Below are positions 12,023-25,195 of a DNA stretch of 64,000 nucleotides, in pieces. Position 1 is the first letter of the stretch; every line of letters starts with the position of its first letter. The translations under genes and the position numbers were made by a program. Source of the DNA: Endothia cerciana (lineage: Eukaryota; Ascomycota; Sordariomycetes; Diaporthales; Cryphonectriaceae); assembly GCA_026119935.1 (NCBI GenBank), contig JALRMH010000002.1, positions 62,001 through 126,000 of the forward strand, given 5' to 3'. Under the pieces are notes generated by a model. That model saw only the letters and a list, made by a program, of their open reading frames with translations, made no database searches and was not told the origin of the DNA.

Positions 12023-13061
12023 ATCAGTGAACAACCAGCAGTGTCGGATGATGTTCGACGTCGTAACGAGTGAACCGGCAAAGGCATACAATGCACGCTT
12101 ATTTGGTATATGGCTTAGAATGCAATGCCGTAACTGACTAATTCTGCACGAGAAGATATGTATTGTGCAGATTGGTCTGTTTCTGGCATCTGTCGGTTCA
12201 TAAATAACAGAGTCAAAGACAGAGGTTTCATTGCTAGGTGGATTTGGTTGGTTGGGGGCGAGGGCAGTTTTACCCCGTCTGACATTATGCCTACGTACGA
12301 ACGCTCTCGCAGCACCGACATCAAGGTTAATTACAATAGCTCGACTATACTCGTCCCGTCTTGTTCTGTTTTGGGTCTTTGACACAGTTTGCCACTGTTC
12401 TTCCCACCCTCCACAACGCCATGACCTAGACAATGCCAATCTCAAATATGGTCTTGGGCTGCAGTGTGCTGATGGTTCTTACTCACCGGTATCTACATTG
12501 TTCCAGAGTATGTCTCGATGATCAGGGGCTCCTGGACTCATGTTGAATGCCAATCGCGCATGGAACTCCCCGAGCGCCAGTGAAGAGGCGTAGTCGAGGA
12601 CGGTCTAAAGGGAGGAAAGTATTGTTAGAATATAAGAGAGAATGGGACAACGCCGTATAAAAATAGATAAGCCTATGGCCCCTTCGTTTCCGAAGACTTG
12701 TACTATTTTTGCCGTACGCCAAGGCCTGATGAACATTTTCTTTAATATTTAGGTTTTTTCTATTCACCCAAGTCTCTCACCCGGCCGCCCGTTTGGGGTG
12801 GGGGGGGGTTGTCTCTTCTCTTACGTAATCAGAGAGCTCCAGGCGACGATAAGCTGTGAAGCTTCCAACGTCGCTCGGTGTCCAGCAGCCGTCTAACAAC
12901 CATTCCCTATCCTCGAAACGTCGCTACTGAAGATTGCCGCGAACTCATTGCCTGCCTCAATCCGCCAGGGTCAGCTATTTGACAGCTCCTATGGGTTAAA
13001 CCACAAAAGATTCTTTTCCCTACTTTCCTCTAGACAGGGACGACCTTCGCAAGCCGTCAAC
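12023..13061. other. Intergenic; 3' flank of the Fungal_N-like gene and EMC1 promoter
   Basis: No supported gene. It holds a poly-G run near 12,800 (GTTTGGGGTGGG context) and the EMC1 leader. An in-frame extension of EMC1 upstream of 13,062 has no ATG and was not used. Confidence 0.5.
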
Positions 13062-16027
13062 ATGATCATCCCGTCAGTCTCTGCTATTGTTGGCCTCCTC
13101 GCCCTCCCCGCGACCGTTCGAGCTGTATTTCAAGACGAAGTGGGTGACATCGACTTCCACTTCGATCTCGTCGGCCTACCTCAACGCGAAACCACATTCT
13201 TCCACAAACCCCGACCAGACGATAAGGCCAGCCTGCTCTATACTCTCAGCGATGTTGGAGTTCTCGGCGCGGTCAACCCAGGCAGCGGAGCCGTAGTGTG
13301 GAGACAACTGATCAATGGCAACATAACAAATGGCGGTGGCCATCTGAGGGCTGGGGATGGCGAGACATGGGTCTCCAGCGCGTTCGGCAGCTCGGTACAA
13401 GCTTGGGAGGCAGTCAGCGGTCGGAACCTCTGGGAGTTAGACTTCCAAGGCGAGGTCAAAGACCTAGAAGTTATGGAGGTCACAGAAACTCGACGCAAGG
13501 ACGTGTTGGCCCTTCATGGTGAAGATGGCGCTACGACACTTAGGCGACTGTCTAGCACGGAAGGACGTGTGGTATGGGAGTTCAAAGAGACGACGAGGGA
13601 CCTGCCCTTACAAGTCAGCACAAACGTCGAGAAGGTCTTCGTCATCAGCCTGCACGGCAATCTCTTGTCATACGGTCTGAAAGTTACTGTCCTCGACATG
13701 TTGACGGGCAAACGCCTCGATGAGATCTCCATCGGCACCAAGGGCGACGTCAAAAGCGAGAAGGATGTCATGTTCGTTGGAGCGAACTCTGCCTCGCCGA
13801 TTGTCGCTTGGACAGACGACTCCTTGACGAAGCTGAGAATCAATGTGTTGGGCACGAAGAATACCCAGGAATTCCCCCTTCCTGCTGACACTACTGTGGT
13901 GGAGATCCATGCGCCTCACCTGGCACAATCACAACCACACTTTCTTGTCTACAGCCGGACCAAGGTCGGTACGAAGGCCGAGGTCTACCACATCGATCTG
14001 AAGAGCAATGTGATCAAGAAGGCGTACGAACTTCCTCACCTGGCAGGTTCAGGCGCTGTGTCTACCAGCTCAGATGGTGCCAATGTCTACTTCACACGAA
14101 TCACAGACTCTGAGATGATTCTGGTCTCTTCCAACTCGCATGGCGTTCTCGCCCGGTGGGATCTCAAGACTGGCAACTACACGGCAGGTGCAGTGCACAG
14201 TGTTTCTGAGGTCATCAAGAAGTCTGGCGATGAGTTCGCAGTCCGAGCTGCTGTCGTCACCGATGCCGATGACTGGCTTCTATTCCGAAACGGGGAGTCA
14301 GGCTGGTCTCGCCCTGAAGGATTAAGTGCTGCCGTAGCTGCGACGTGGGCCGAGATACCCGAGTCTGAGGACTTGGTCAAGTCGCTCGAGGCAGAGGCTC
14401 ACGACAATCCTCTGTCTGCGTATGTGCACCGTGTCAAGAGGCACTTTGACGATTTGCAGTACCTGCCAGGCTACCTGGCCTCCATTCCTCAACGCATCAT
14501 CAGCAGTATTCTCGGAACAGAAGTCTCGAGGAATGCTGGTCTGTCTCGGGACAGCTTCGGCTTCAACAAAATTGTGGTGTTGGCGACAAGGCGAGGCCGG
14601 CTTTACGGTCTCAATGCAGGAGACCACGGAAAGATGCTCTGGACCCAAAGAGCTCGCTCATTAGCTCCGGGTGAAAATTGGGACGTCAAAGGCATGGATG
14701 CCAACGACATCAAGGGCTACATCACCGTCCGTGGCGCTCAAGGTGAATACGTAATCGTCAAGACGGACTCCGGAAAGATTATAGAAAGCATGCCGCCGGG
14801 TTCATGGCCCCCAGTCCAGAGCACCGCGTCCGTCGACACCCCTTCCGGCAAATTCCTCTTGTCTGTCGGCCTCGATGGGAAAATCGGCAATATCCCGGCA
14901 ACCTGGGTTCCCGAGCAAACAGTCGTGGTTCGGGGTGCCGAAGGTGAACTCAAGGGCTTGAAATTCGTCGTCGAGGGTGCCGAGTCTCACGAGGAGACAG
15001 CGTGGACATTCTCCATCCCAACTTCGCAGCGCATCGTGGACACTGCTTCTCGACCATCCCACGACCCTGTCGCCTCCATCGGTCGCGTGCTGGGAGATCG
15101 GCGGGTCAAGTACAAATACCTGAACCCTAACACAATGATTGTTGCTGCTATGGACGATGCTGCATCCACCCTCACGACCTACCTGCTGGACACCGTATCT
15201 GGGGAAATCCTATCATCAGCCGCATACGAGGGTGTCGACACAGGAAAGCCCGCACACTGCGCGATGTCGGAGAATTGGTTCGCATGCTCCTTCTATGGCC
15301 AGTATGCCCTCAGAGAAAACCCGGCCCAATCTCTGAAGGGGTATCAGCTGGTCGTCTCTGACTTGTATGAGTCCGAGTTTGTGAACTACAGGGGTCCGCT
15401 CGGAGATTCCGCGAACTTCTCATCGATTGAGCCCATTGATTTTCCTACCGGCCCTTCATTGCCGTCCGTTGTCTCGCAGACGTATATCCTTGCGGCACCA
15501 GTCTCCGTTCTTGCAGTCACAGAGACCCGGCAAGGCATCTCCTCTCGCCAACTTCTTGCTTACCTTCCCGAGACGCACAGCATCTACGGCATTCCACGCA
15601 TGCTCCTCGAGCCACGAAGAGTCGTCGGCCGAGACCCCACGCCTGGCGAGGCTGAGGAAGGCCTGATGAAGTACCACCCAGCCATCGAAGTTGACTCGAA
15701 GCTTCTCATTACTCATGAGAGAGACGTCGTCGGAATTCAGAAGATCATTACGGCGCCTGCGATAGTCGAGAGCACAAGCCTGGTATTTGCATTCGGTATC
15801 GATGTGTTTGGCACCCGAGTAGCGCCAAGTTTTTTGTTTGATATCCTCGGTAAAGGGTTCAACAAGGTGACCCTTGTGGCAACAGTGGCTGCGTTGACGG
15901 CTGGCGTTCTGGTACTGGGCCCCATTGTAAGTCTTTCCTCCACCTCGAGCTTAGTCGATTTATTACTGATCACCTTCACTAGATTCGGAGGAAGCAAATA
16001 AACATGCGTTGGAAACCGACGCAGTAG
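13062..16027 (+). CDS. EMC1: ER membrane protein complex subunit 1
   Basis: Largest lumenal subunit of the EMC, which inserts and assembles multipass membrane proteins in the ER. Two exons: 13062-15926 and 15983-16027 (15 codons including stop); intron 15927-15982 with GTAAGT donor and CACTAG acceptor. 969 residues, the usual fungal length. The ATG at 13,062 begins a signal peptide (MIIPSVSAIVGLLALPA, cleavage probable after TVRA). Next is a PQQ/WD-like beta-propeller (for example LLYTLSDVGVLGAVNP, GSGAVVWRQ). The C-terminal DUF1620 region includes LLAYLPETHSIYGIPR. One transmembrane segment lies near the end (VAALTAGVLVLGPI) with a short basic cytosolic tail from exon 2 (IRRKQINMRWK), which supports the intron call. 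Confidence 0.95.
15927..15982 (+). other. Intron of EMC1
   Basis: 56-bp intron, GTAAGT...CACTAG. Reading through it would give a different C-terminus without the RRKQIN tail typical of EMC1. Confidence 0.85.
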
Positions 16028-16060
16028 ATGTAGACTATGCATTTAGAATATCACACGAGT

Positions 16061-17603
16061 TCACGACCTTTGCGAGTCAGATGTATCGCCTTTTGGCGAA
16101 ACCCTTCTCAAAGAGCGACTCTTCCTTCTCGCGCCCTCATTCTTGGGTCTTGGTGGTGCTGAAGAATCACTGTCACCATCGCCTTGATCTCCATCAGCGT
16201 CGTCGTCGCCGCCCTCGTTCATCTCCTGGTGGCTGAACAAGATCTTGCGAGCAGCAGGGGACGGTCGGGATACCACGGTGCTACCACCAGAATTACCGCT
16301 TCCGCTCTTAGTCGACCCATTGCCACCTCGCATCGCAGGCGGGCTTTTCATCAGCTTCTTGAAGTCCTGCCGCAGCGCCTCGATTTCCCCCCTCAGCCCC
16401 CCTTCCTTCTGACCCTGCGACCCCTCCCTAATCTCGAGCTTCTCAATAATATCCCTAGGCCTAAGATCCCTCCTACGATCTAACTCGCGATCCAGCAAAC
16501 TCAGGACATCCGCCCCTCCGCGATCGCGATCTCTTTCTCGATCAAGCAATGCCAACATTATCAGATCGTGCCTACTGGCCGTCTCGCGATCCGCCATGTT
16601 CCGAGCCAACTCTCTATCCCTCTCCTGGTCCATTAGGCTCAGTACCCTATCATCTCGGTCCCGCGCCCGTGCGTTTTCTGTATACTGCCGCATAAAACCT
16701 CTGCTGCCGTGGCCGCGCTGCCGGCCCCTGCCGCTGAGATGGCAGTGGTTGTGTGTCTCGTCGGCCGGGGTTGCGACGGTGGTGGTGTTGGCATTGAGGG
16801 GAAGGGTGCCGCCTTCTTCTATCTCCTCGATGATGCCGCCCGGACCAAGGTTGTAAGGGTTCGGGGGGTTGTTCCCACTCGACCAGGGCGTGTCGCGCCA
16901 GCCGGCGTTGTTGGCTCCCGGCGGTCCATAGGCCCAGCCCTTGCTCTAGATTCAGTACTCCCCCTCGAACAAGTTCATACTTTGGGGGAGAATAGATAGG
17001 AGGACCCACGTGCGTTCCCCGCCCCCAATACTCCTCGCGATGGCGCCTCGGAATGTTCGACCGAGATCGCGACGCCTCAGCACAACGCCGCCCGCAGTAG
17101 AACCGGTCCGGCGGGGCCCCGAAGATATACCGCCCCATGCGCGCCAGGATATTCCGCTGCGGCGAGCGAGCGCAGCACCGCGGGGGTGGTCGTCGTCGTG
17201 GTTGCCGGTGACAGCGGTCCTGGCTCCTCGTCCGGCGGCGGCCCCGCTCCTCGCCGTCCTGGATGTGCAGCCGGCGGTAGCCGTAGTTGCGCGGCTGGTA
17301 TGGGACTGCGGGCCTCGCGCCCGTGAGGTGGTCTGCGGCTGTGGTGACGAGGCCGATGCCGTTGGCCAGGATGAGGGCATCATGCCGGCCGTGAGGGCGC
17401 CGGGGCAACGGGTAGGGCAGGTAGTCGCTGTCGCAAGACAGGGAAGAGCCGGAGTCGGAGTCGCATGACGAGTCGCTGTCCAAGGGGCAATGTCGTCTGC
17501 GGCGGGGGCTGTGGAAGTGGTATCTGCGGTAGGGGCGGCCCCGGTCGCGATTGTTGAATTCGAAGGTGACTCGCTCTCCCGCGGGCCTCCCCTCGTCCGC
17601 CAT
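16061..17603 (-). CDS. Arg/Ser/Asp-rich hypothetical protein
   Basis: Function unknown. Model: exons 17010-17603 and 16061-16945 with a 64-bp intron (16946-17009, GTGGGT donor, CTAG acceptor); 492 residues. The intron joins EYWGRGTH to SKGWAYGPPGANN. The C-terminal half is continuous and credible: NNPPNPYNLGPGG, repeated DRE/DRERDRD segments with LIMLALLDRE and VLSLLDRELD modules, and a Ser/Arg/Lys tail (KSRSLRRVSPKGD). The N-terminal half is Arg-rich with a Ser/Asp cluster (SDSSCDSDSGSS). The start at 17,603 (MADEGRPAGERV) was chosen; the frame stays open to 17,885, so a longer Pro-rich N-terminus is possible. The donor and branch site are the weak points. The stop lies 33 bp from the EMC1 stop, so the two transcripts probably overlap. 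Confidence 0.55.
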
Positions 17604-19254
17604 AGGATCAGCTCCTGTTGGTGTAGGCGGGGGTGGTGGAGGCACTGATGCTGGGTGTGTCTGGGCCGAGTCGCCTTGGTGTTGGACGCCTTGATGATGC
17701 TGGGGCTTGGTCTCGTCGGGCTCCTCGTGTGCGGACGTGGCTCGGGCCTTCGTCGATGGTCGGACCCCTAGATCTCCTCCCACCTCAGGAGAGCCGCTGC
17801 CCCCCCGACAGAGTCCATGCTTTATCAGTTTCCCCGGGAGGGGGGGGGGGGGGCAGGCGGGCTGGAGAAGTGCTGGAGCAATCAAAATGTGAGGGCACTG
17901 AGTCGGGCGTCACGAAGCTATGTCACCGGATTTCTTTGCCCATGCAGTCATGGAGGCCTAATGCGGCATGTTCGGAGGTAGCGTGCATATTTGTTCTCTC
18001 CATCCGATATGACCACTCCATAGTTCTCCCCAGCTCCTGCCCGAATCCTGAGCGAGGCAAACATTGTCTATCGTGTGTCAGCCCTCGCCACATATTTGCC
18101 CATCGTAGAGGGCAGGCGTCCGTCTCGTCTCGGGTGGGGACAACAAAACCAAGAGTGCACAAGTAGGCCCCAAAAGCCGTGTCAGGCCTTGATCGTCTGA
18201 TGTTAAAGGAGGTGGGTCAGGTGGATCTTTATAACCACAGAAGGCATAAGGCGGCTGCTTGGTGGGCAGGACACAGTCGCACAACCCATCTGCCGGCAGA
18301 GAGACTAGCATAATGACGGGTCGTACACGCCATCATCGGGCGTACCATGATAGAGGATATTACGAGTAGGTGGAAGAGGAAGCCATGGACACGGGACAGC
18401 CTGCCCGAAGGCGGCCGGGTCCCCCCGCGCTTTGCTCAGAGCCGCGCCTGGATTGTCCGTGGCTGTGACGGTCCCGCCCGAGAACCAGGACAGGTCGACC
18501 GACGCAAGAGGTCGGATTACGACGTGCACGGCCCCCAATATACACCTCCAGGGGAGCGAGGAGAGGTGGATCTTCTTGTTGGGCTTCTCGGCCAAGGATC
18601 CCGAGTGCCCCGGCGGGGGGGCTTGCAACCCACGTCGGACAGCAATAGACTGGAAGGGTGCCCGGCGTAAACGTCGATGGAGCGGCGGCTGGGCAGCGCA
18701 TGCGCGCGGGAGTTGGTATTTTCTCTTTCTCTCGATGGCTTTGGGGACGAGGCCCGGGGAGGGAGGGGCAGGCGTGGGTGCCAGGTGTGAAGACAGCGAG
18801 GGTGCTGAGGGGACGTCGGGCTAGGTGTGAGCTTGAGAAGGGCCTGGGCGCGACGAAGGCCTGGCTTGAGGGCTCGAGAGGGCTCGGCTTGCCAGCATGA
18901 CGAGAGCTTAACGCAAGCGCTGCTTGGCTTGAGAGGGCTCAGCAAAGCCTTGTTTAATCGTCGAACGAGGCCGGCATGCATTTTGTCACCCGGGAAGAGA
19001 CCTTGGACGCGGGTTACCAAGGATTCACAGGGTTCATAGCACCTCAGTCATTAGAAGAACTAGTCAAGTGCAAATTGGAAACGCCAAGCCAAAGAACAGA
19101 AAAATTGTTGCGGCTGGAGTCGGCGGGTTTGCCATGCATGTTGAATGGGGGGATGGACTCTTCGACCGTGACGCCCAGTGGGGAGGACCTTGCAGTCCCT
19201 CCTCTTCTCATGAACAATGATAAGCAGTGCAGTGGATTCTGACTTGCGCCCTGA
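17604..19254. other. Intergenic, 1.65 kb
   Basis: Upstream region of the Arg-rich gene and 3' flank of the DUF7924-like pseudogene. A poly-G run lies at about 17,838-17,852. Around 18,830-18,960, GGCTTGAGAGGGCTC-type units recur. No gene is supported. Confidence 0.45.
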
Positions 19255-20895
19255 CTACTCCTCGGTAGGGACCTTCCTCTTCTTAGCTGGTCTTGGCCCT
19301 GCAGATGCAGCATTTGAGGTCTTTTCCTGGCCAGAGCCTCCCGGCTGACTGTCCTGCTCGATAGGCATCGATGAAGAGCCGGCGTCCGACTGCAGACGAT
19401 GGCTGCCCAGCGCTTTGGAAAGACTGGCCGATGAAGAGGGTGCCGAGATGCCGAAGTTCAGTTTTAATGGAAACCGGTCGATGGCGGAGCACACCCTCTT
19501 AAAGTGGGTCGGTGCCCATATGTCATAGATATTCTTGACAAACTGATATGCTGTTCCACTTGTCCTTGCCGTCTAATACCGTAAAGTCAAAGGCGTGAAT
19601 CGGATGGCGGTAGTATTCAGTGTTCTTCCCCATTGATCACCGGGTAGTGGCCGAAGATCCGGACTGATTCGTGATCGTGCGAGACGGAGAAGGCGAGGAA
19701 CTGACGATGGAGCTCGTTCTCACGATTGACGAGGCGGAAGAGCTCAACAACACCTCGAGCCGCCACTGTCATGCTGTGGGCATTCTGGCGGTCCGCAACA
19801 GTTAGTACTGTAGTGCTGCACTTCACCTCGCAGGTCAAGAATAGAAAGTACATGTAGTATGTAGCCATAAACAAGGAGTGGTCGTTGCCGGTAAAGTTGC
19901 CGATAAATGGGGCTATCTTCTCAAGCTGTTCGCTGGTGAACGCCTCTCGACGAAACCCGACGGAGTAATCCGGCTGCGGACGTATTCCGGTCAGAGGAAT
20001 TGGGTTGTTCCAGCCTTCGTTAATGCTCTCCGTCAGAATCTCAAGATGCTCAGCGCCATATGTAGCAAAAGTCTCGGCCGAAGGGACAATGAGTCGAGCA
20101 ATATCTTGGATAACCCGGCTCTCGTTTCTATTCCGGATCTTCTGGCATGTTGACTCAAAGATGTCGTCGCGAAAGAGCGAGTTCTCGGGAGGTGCCTGGT
20201 CCCTCTCGAGCAGATCTCTATAGAGAGTCTTGCTCTCACTCGAAATGTCTAGTACCGAGCAGTGTCTCATAAGACGGATCTCGATACTGGGCGCTCTTCT
20301 CCTCGCGCGGTCTCTGACTGCTCGGCGTGATGGTGGATGTGGCTGAGTTAGACAGTTTGCGAGGGCGGGCAAGCGCACGCTCCATGGTGGCAACTGTGAC
20401 GGGGGTCTCCTCCGGCCAGTATTGTCCCTCCGGCCAGCGCCCGGTCTGCACCCAGAAGCTAATCGGGTCAACCTCTCCGCGGGCCTTGATGCGGCTGACC
20501 GCAGGTTCGACAATTGTTTCCTCTGCGGGGCGTGTGGGTGACGCGGATTGTCGTCTGCTGGGGGAAGGTCTGCTGGCTTGGGCTCGGACGCGTTGTCAAT
20601 CGACTGCTGCCTGCGCTTGCGACCTCTGCTATGGACAGGCGCCGGTAGGTCCTGAGACGGGTTAGCTGGTGAGCGACCCATCACGAGATGGGCGGGACGC
20701 CATACCTCGTGAGACGACGGCGTGTGGTTGCGCCTGGTGCGCCTGGTGGCGGGTTTTCTCTGAGGCCGCTTTCCTGTTGATCGTCAGCGAGGACGTCCTC
20801 CGGCGCCGTGCGGGATAAGAGTAAACACCTTGACCCTCTGGTTCCGGCGACTGGCGTCTGTTCTGCGCAGCTGCCTGGGCTCGAGTGAGGACCAT
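19255..20895 (-). pseudogene. Frameshifted DUF7924-like fungal protein
   Basis: The pieces follow the order of the fungal DUF7924 family. The start MVLTRAQAAAQ (20,895) and a basic RRRRTSSLTINRK segment come first. In a second frame is DLPAPVHSRGRKRR. In a third frame is EVDPISFWVQTGRWPEG through KSAQYRDPSYETLLGT. Back in the second frame, SESKTLYRDLLERDQ, DIARLIVPSAETF and HLEILTESINEGWNN run to FGHYPVING. TEYYRHPI..FDFTVLDGKDKW needs a shift at about 19,622 (GGGG run). TAYQFVKNIYDIWAPTHFKRV to the stop at 19,255 needs another at about 19,566 (AA). At least four breaks are needed and introns do not explain them all. An intron with a good branch site (CAGCTAACCCGTCTCAG, near 20,655-20,715) may be real. 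It could be a decayed gene or, less likely, base-calling errors in homopolymers. Confidence 0.7.
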
Positions 20896-23800
20896 GGCGA
20901 TGCGCGAGGAAGGTCTCAAGGATACAGTGGTGGAGGGGAAAGAGAGGACGAGCGAGATATGTCCCAAGCAGGATCTTTAGTGGGAAATCCATAGAAGATG
21001 AAGAGTTCTTGCTACGTCTGCAAGTTAGAAACAGTAACAAAGAGAAGGACAGCAATGAAAGCTCTAGGGGAGCGCGATGATAAATGCATAAAGCCGTTCG
21101 TTACAGCAGCAAGTGATTGGGCTTTTGATAGAACAGGGCCTTGTTCTCGGTCGTGGCGTTTGCCTCCAAGCAGCTCATCTGAAACTGGGTCTGCGCAGCA
21201 GTAGATGGACGAGAGAAGGACGAGAGACCAGAAAGGAGCGACGGCCAGCCAAGGCCAGCCGTGCTAATGGATGGCATGGCTGTAGGGCTTGTGTGTGGAT
21301 TGGAGTAATAAGAAAGCGTCAAGTGACGATGCAGCGAGTGTTAAGTAAGTAAGCAAGAAATGAAAATAGGGAGAAAAAAGAAAGAAAAAAAAAGGGTGCC
21401 ATGATTTTGAGGTCTGGCGGCCCAGGGTCAGCGGCCACCACGAGCCCCGGAAACCACCCGGGACAGCGCCGCCCCTCCGGGGCCCCGGACCCACCGAGCC
21501 GATCCGATCGATAATACGTGCGGCCGGGCCTCTGGGGATGAGGAACACGGCGCCCGGATCCACCTGTCACGTCCCTGCCTACGTGTCTTTGAGTACCCCT
21601 CGGTAGGCGCGCAGATCCTCTGGACGGCAGAGGCTTGTGCTCACGAGTTGCGCACAGACGATTAGTCCATGCAGGTCCAGACGCCACGGCCGACAGAACA
21701 GGCTACATACAAGGCACGGTTATTTGGCGGCATGGTTGTTTCGTGGGGTGCAGATCGCTTGGCAGCGGACGGGGCCTGGACAGACGGTGAGCAGCGATAG
21801 TCGTCCGCAATTATTGGGAAGCGGTCGATCCAGGCAATACTAGGCTATCAGGTTGAGACGCTGTCCCTTGCGCAAGCGGCTCAACATGCTACTGAAGAGT
21901 CAGAAGCCAGTATCTGACCCCGTCAGAAGACGCGTCTGCTGCAGTGCCGATAACGCACGACCGATTAGAGGCGCAGGCTGACAAGGTCGGCGGCAGCCCC
22001 GTCACCGACACTTCGGGCCTGGGCCGTCTTCCATATGCACCTTTTTCAGCGTTGCAGAGACCCCCCTCTCCCCACGGTGCAGTAGCGGCTCTGCACGAGG
22101 GGAAGCCACCATGTCTCGCGCGCCCGAGCCAATGGGCTGAGACCCGATCGTCTGTGGATATCGCTCGGCCTTGACCAGAAGACCAGCAAAGTTTATAGAT
22201 ATCAGACAGAGGAGCGGATGAGCCCAAAGTCTGACGCGGGAAAGCTCTTCTCCAGGATGGCCAGCCCGCGAACGGACGCAAGGCCATGCCTGCTGGAAAT
22301 CGAACCTAGAGAATCAGCCCAGCCCGACAACGGGGCCAAACAATATTCCCCGGAAATACCACTTGCCGGCGTGGCGAGTGCCGGCGTGTCCAGTGTCGTC
22401 GCGGCGGTGACTGGAGCAAAGACTCCACGCCCCTCATCAGTGTGTATCAAACGGCCAGCCTACCTCCTGAGAAACATGATTCTGTGCGTCCACTAGCGGG
22501 TGAGGGAAATGGTCAGAACTCAGCAGTTGGGATGCGGGCTCGTCGGCAGAACCCCCTGTATCCTGTGCTCCCCTCGTTAGCCCAAGGCGTCGGGGACTAA
22601 CTAGCTGGCTGTCAAATATTCCAGGCTTGTTGGCCCAAGCACCCTGGGAGAGACAGGGCCAGCCATGTCTGGGGACCTTGGATGGGGCGTCCAACACGAT
22701 CTGCGAAGATCACCCTGCTGCCTTCCCCTTCGCATCCATCGGGCCCTGGGTGGCACTGGGTGGGTACAGCACACCCAGTACCGGCACGCACGAGGGCCTT
22801 TCTTTTCCAGAGTTCGACCTCGGCTTTCGCTCCTGGAGGGAAGATCCGGGATCTTCAGGGCCCTTGGCTGTAAACAGCAAGAGCGTGCTGATGCTCTGCA
22901 GGTTGCCACTGTAACGTGGGGATTTGGAGTGCGCCGGGCTATAACGTGAAAGGAATGGAAGTGCGACACACGAGTCCGGAAGAGAATGGCAGATGCGCTT
23001 AGCGATTGGAATTGACAGATGGCCCGGCGTGGGATTGCGGCGCGGGGATGGATGGGAGATGCGTCTTCTCGGGTGGGGGTCCCTCGAGGACGTGCTCCAG
23101 GCAGGGCAGGCCTGTGGCGCCTCCTGTAGTCGGGGGAACAGTGCCATGTCCCAGGGCGCAGGAACCCAGCCAGTCGTTTCATGAAAATCTGTCAGACCCT
23201 ACCTACCAAAAGTCCTGCAGTCTCGAAATCGGCCAGTTTCCTCGGCGTGCTGCATTAGCGACGGGGGAGCAGCCCAGCAAGTGCCGTATCGCGGCACACG
23301 ACAGCTCAGCTGGCAGCCATAGGAGGTGTCGGGGGTTTCTTGGCAAAAGACCGTACCATAGTTAGTACTTAGTCCAGGTGCCCGTGAGGCGACTAGGCTC
23401 CGAGAGATCAGATCTGACGAGGTGACAGGTCTCCCGCGGGGTGGGGCGACGCACGGGTCAGAGGTTGAGCAGTGTTTCCGGTAGAAGAGCCGAGCGGGGG
23501 TCAGGGCCCACGATGCAGGCCCAGTGGACACCTGGGAACTAGGCCGGGGGCGGCCACAGACAAGCCGTTGGGAACTCGATACCAGGCACACCGAGACCAG
23601 TCTCGGTGGTCGAGAGGCGCCTTTCCCGACCGCCCGTGTGCACCGCAGCTACGCTGTACCGTAGTCAGGTGATCAGAGCCCTGGCGGGCTGGCGGGATTG
23701 CGAAAGGCGAGCTCAAGCATGGTCCCGGACCGGGCGGATGTCACGATGGATGGTCCACAGCAGGGGGCCCGTCACCGCGGGACGAGGTGCAGGTCCCCAC

Positions 23801-23959
23801 TAAACATTCCAGCCCGTAATGACGATCTGTCAGCCCTGCTGTTGGTAGTCTGGGCGCTCAGCAGCACGGGAGTCTGAGGGGGAGGCCGCGGCGAGAGGAA
23901 CGAGGCGCATCCATGCTGCGTCTGCTGATGGTGAGACACCACCTCGAGCAAAAGACCAC

Positions 23960-24090
23960 GAGTGCCAGCGCCAGTGCCCGGTGCCAGCGCCAGTGCCAGT
24001 GCCTGTGCCTGTGCCAGTGCCAGTGCCAGTGCCAGTCTTGGTGCCTGTGCCAGTGCCAGCGCGCCAGTGCAAGTGCAAGTGCAAGTGCAT
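23960..24090. repeat. CCAGTG/CCTGTG hexamer array
   Basis: About 20 imperfect tandem hexamers of the CCAGTG, CCAGCG and CCTGTG type, ending in AAGTGC units. Confidence 0.85.
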
Positions 24091-24707
24091 CAGTCCCGCG
24101 TTGGAGATGGTGTGAGTGTGGGTGGGCGGGTGGGTATGCCTTGGCTCACCGGTCCCCTGGGCGAAACCCGTCCCTACCACCCACCCCACCACCATGATCG
24201 CATGAAGTGGTGTGGGGGGTACCTTCGTGCCTAACCCAAGCTCAACATCCGCCCGGCGGCCCGACTGGAGGTCAAAGCACAGACAGAGTATTATACATTG
24301 GTTGATATTGGCCTGCCTGAAAAAGTCGAAGCACGCCGACTCCGGGTGTCGAAAGCCGATTCGGCCCAGTTTTGACCCTTCTTGCAGATGTTGTCTCGAT
24401 GCGGACAAGCGGCCGCCGGCTGATCTGAGACACGTTACTCCGTCAGTTTGGTGACATTGGCCCTAGGTTGGACACGGCTGCGTGCTGTGGCAGGCAGCCT
24501 CGAGGACGGCCTGTCGTCACCTGGGTCTGGCCTGCGCACACCAGCAGCCCCAAGGATGGTACGGTACGTACGCGGCGTGGTGAATCTTGTCAGGCCAGCC
24601 CAACCATACCATTACCACGCCATACCATGCCACAGAAGCCCTCTCCTTTCCCTAACGCGCGCATACTATGTGGTACGGACCGTCGAATGTAGCTTTCCAG
24701 AGACGGG

Positions 24708-24770
24708 ATGACGACGACGACGACGACGAGGACGACGAGGACGAGGAGGAGGAGGAAGACGAGGAGGAGA
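24708..24770. repeat. (GAC)n/(GAG)n trinucleotide tract
   Basis: Purine-rich trinucleotide repeat without a supported gene. Confidence 0.85.
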
Positions 24771-25149
24771 CACATGTGAGCGGGGGACGTGCACTGCCAT
24801 GGTTGTCTGATTGGGTTGGAGGATGGGGAAATAACTTGATAGTGGGCAGTAGCCTCGACCCGAGATCAGATGCCGTCCAGTGCCGTCCACTCCCCTGAAA
24901 AGGCACACGGCCTTGGTAATGCGCGCATCATGGCAATGCGCGCATCATGGCATGCGACCGTCCCTGTTGGCTCCTGGCAGCGGTGACCAGACCAGCTGGC
25001 TGAGACGAACCCCGGATCTGCCCCGATCGATTGATACGTGACTTGTCAAAACTGCAGTTGGCCCCTGTCAGGAAAACAGAAATGAAAATAAAAATTAAAG
25101 TAAAAATAAAAAAGAGAAAGGAGGAAAGAGAGAGGGTGGGGAGGGGTTG

Positions 25150-25195
25150 GAGGAGGAGGAGGAGGAGGAGGAGGAGGAGGAGGAGGAGGAGGAGG
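25150..25195. repeat. (GGA)n trinucleotide tract
   Basis: About 15 uninterrupted GGA units. Confidence 0.9.

Noticed and set aside
12948..13061. N-terminal extension of EMC1
   Set aside because: No ATG in the extension, and the signal peptide begins at the ATG at 13,062.
22601..23182. 193-codon minus-strand frame
   Set aside because: Arg/Ser/Pro-rich, no motif; competing frames on both strands are equally long.
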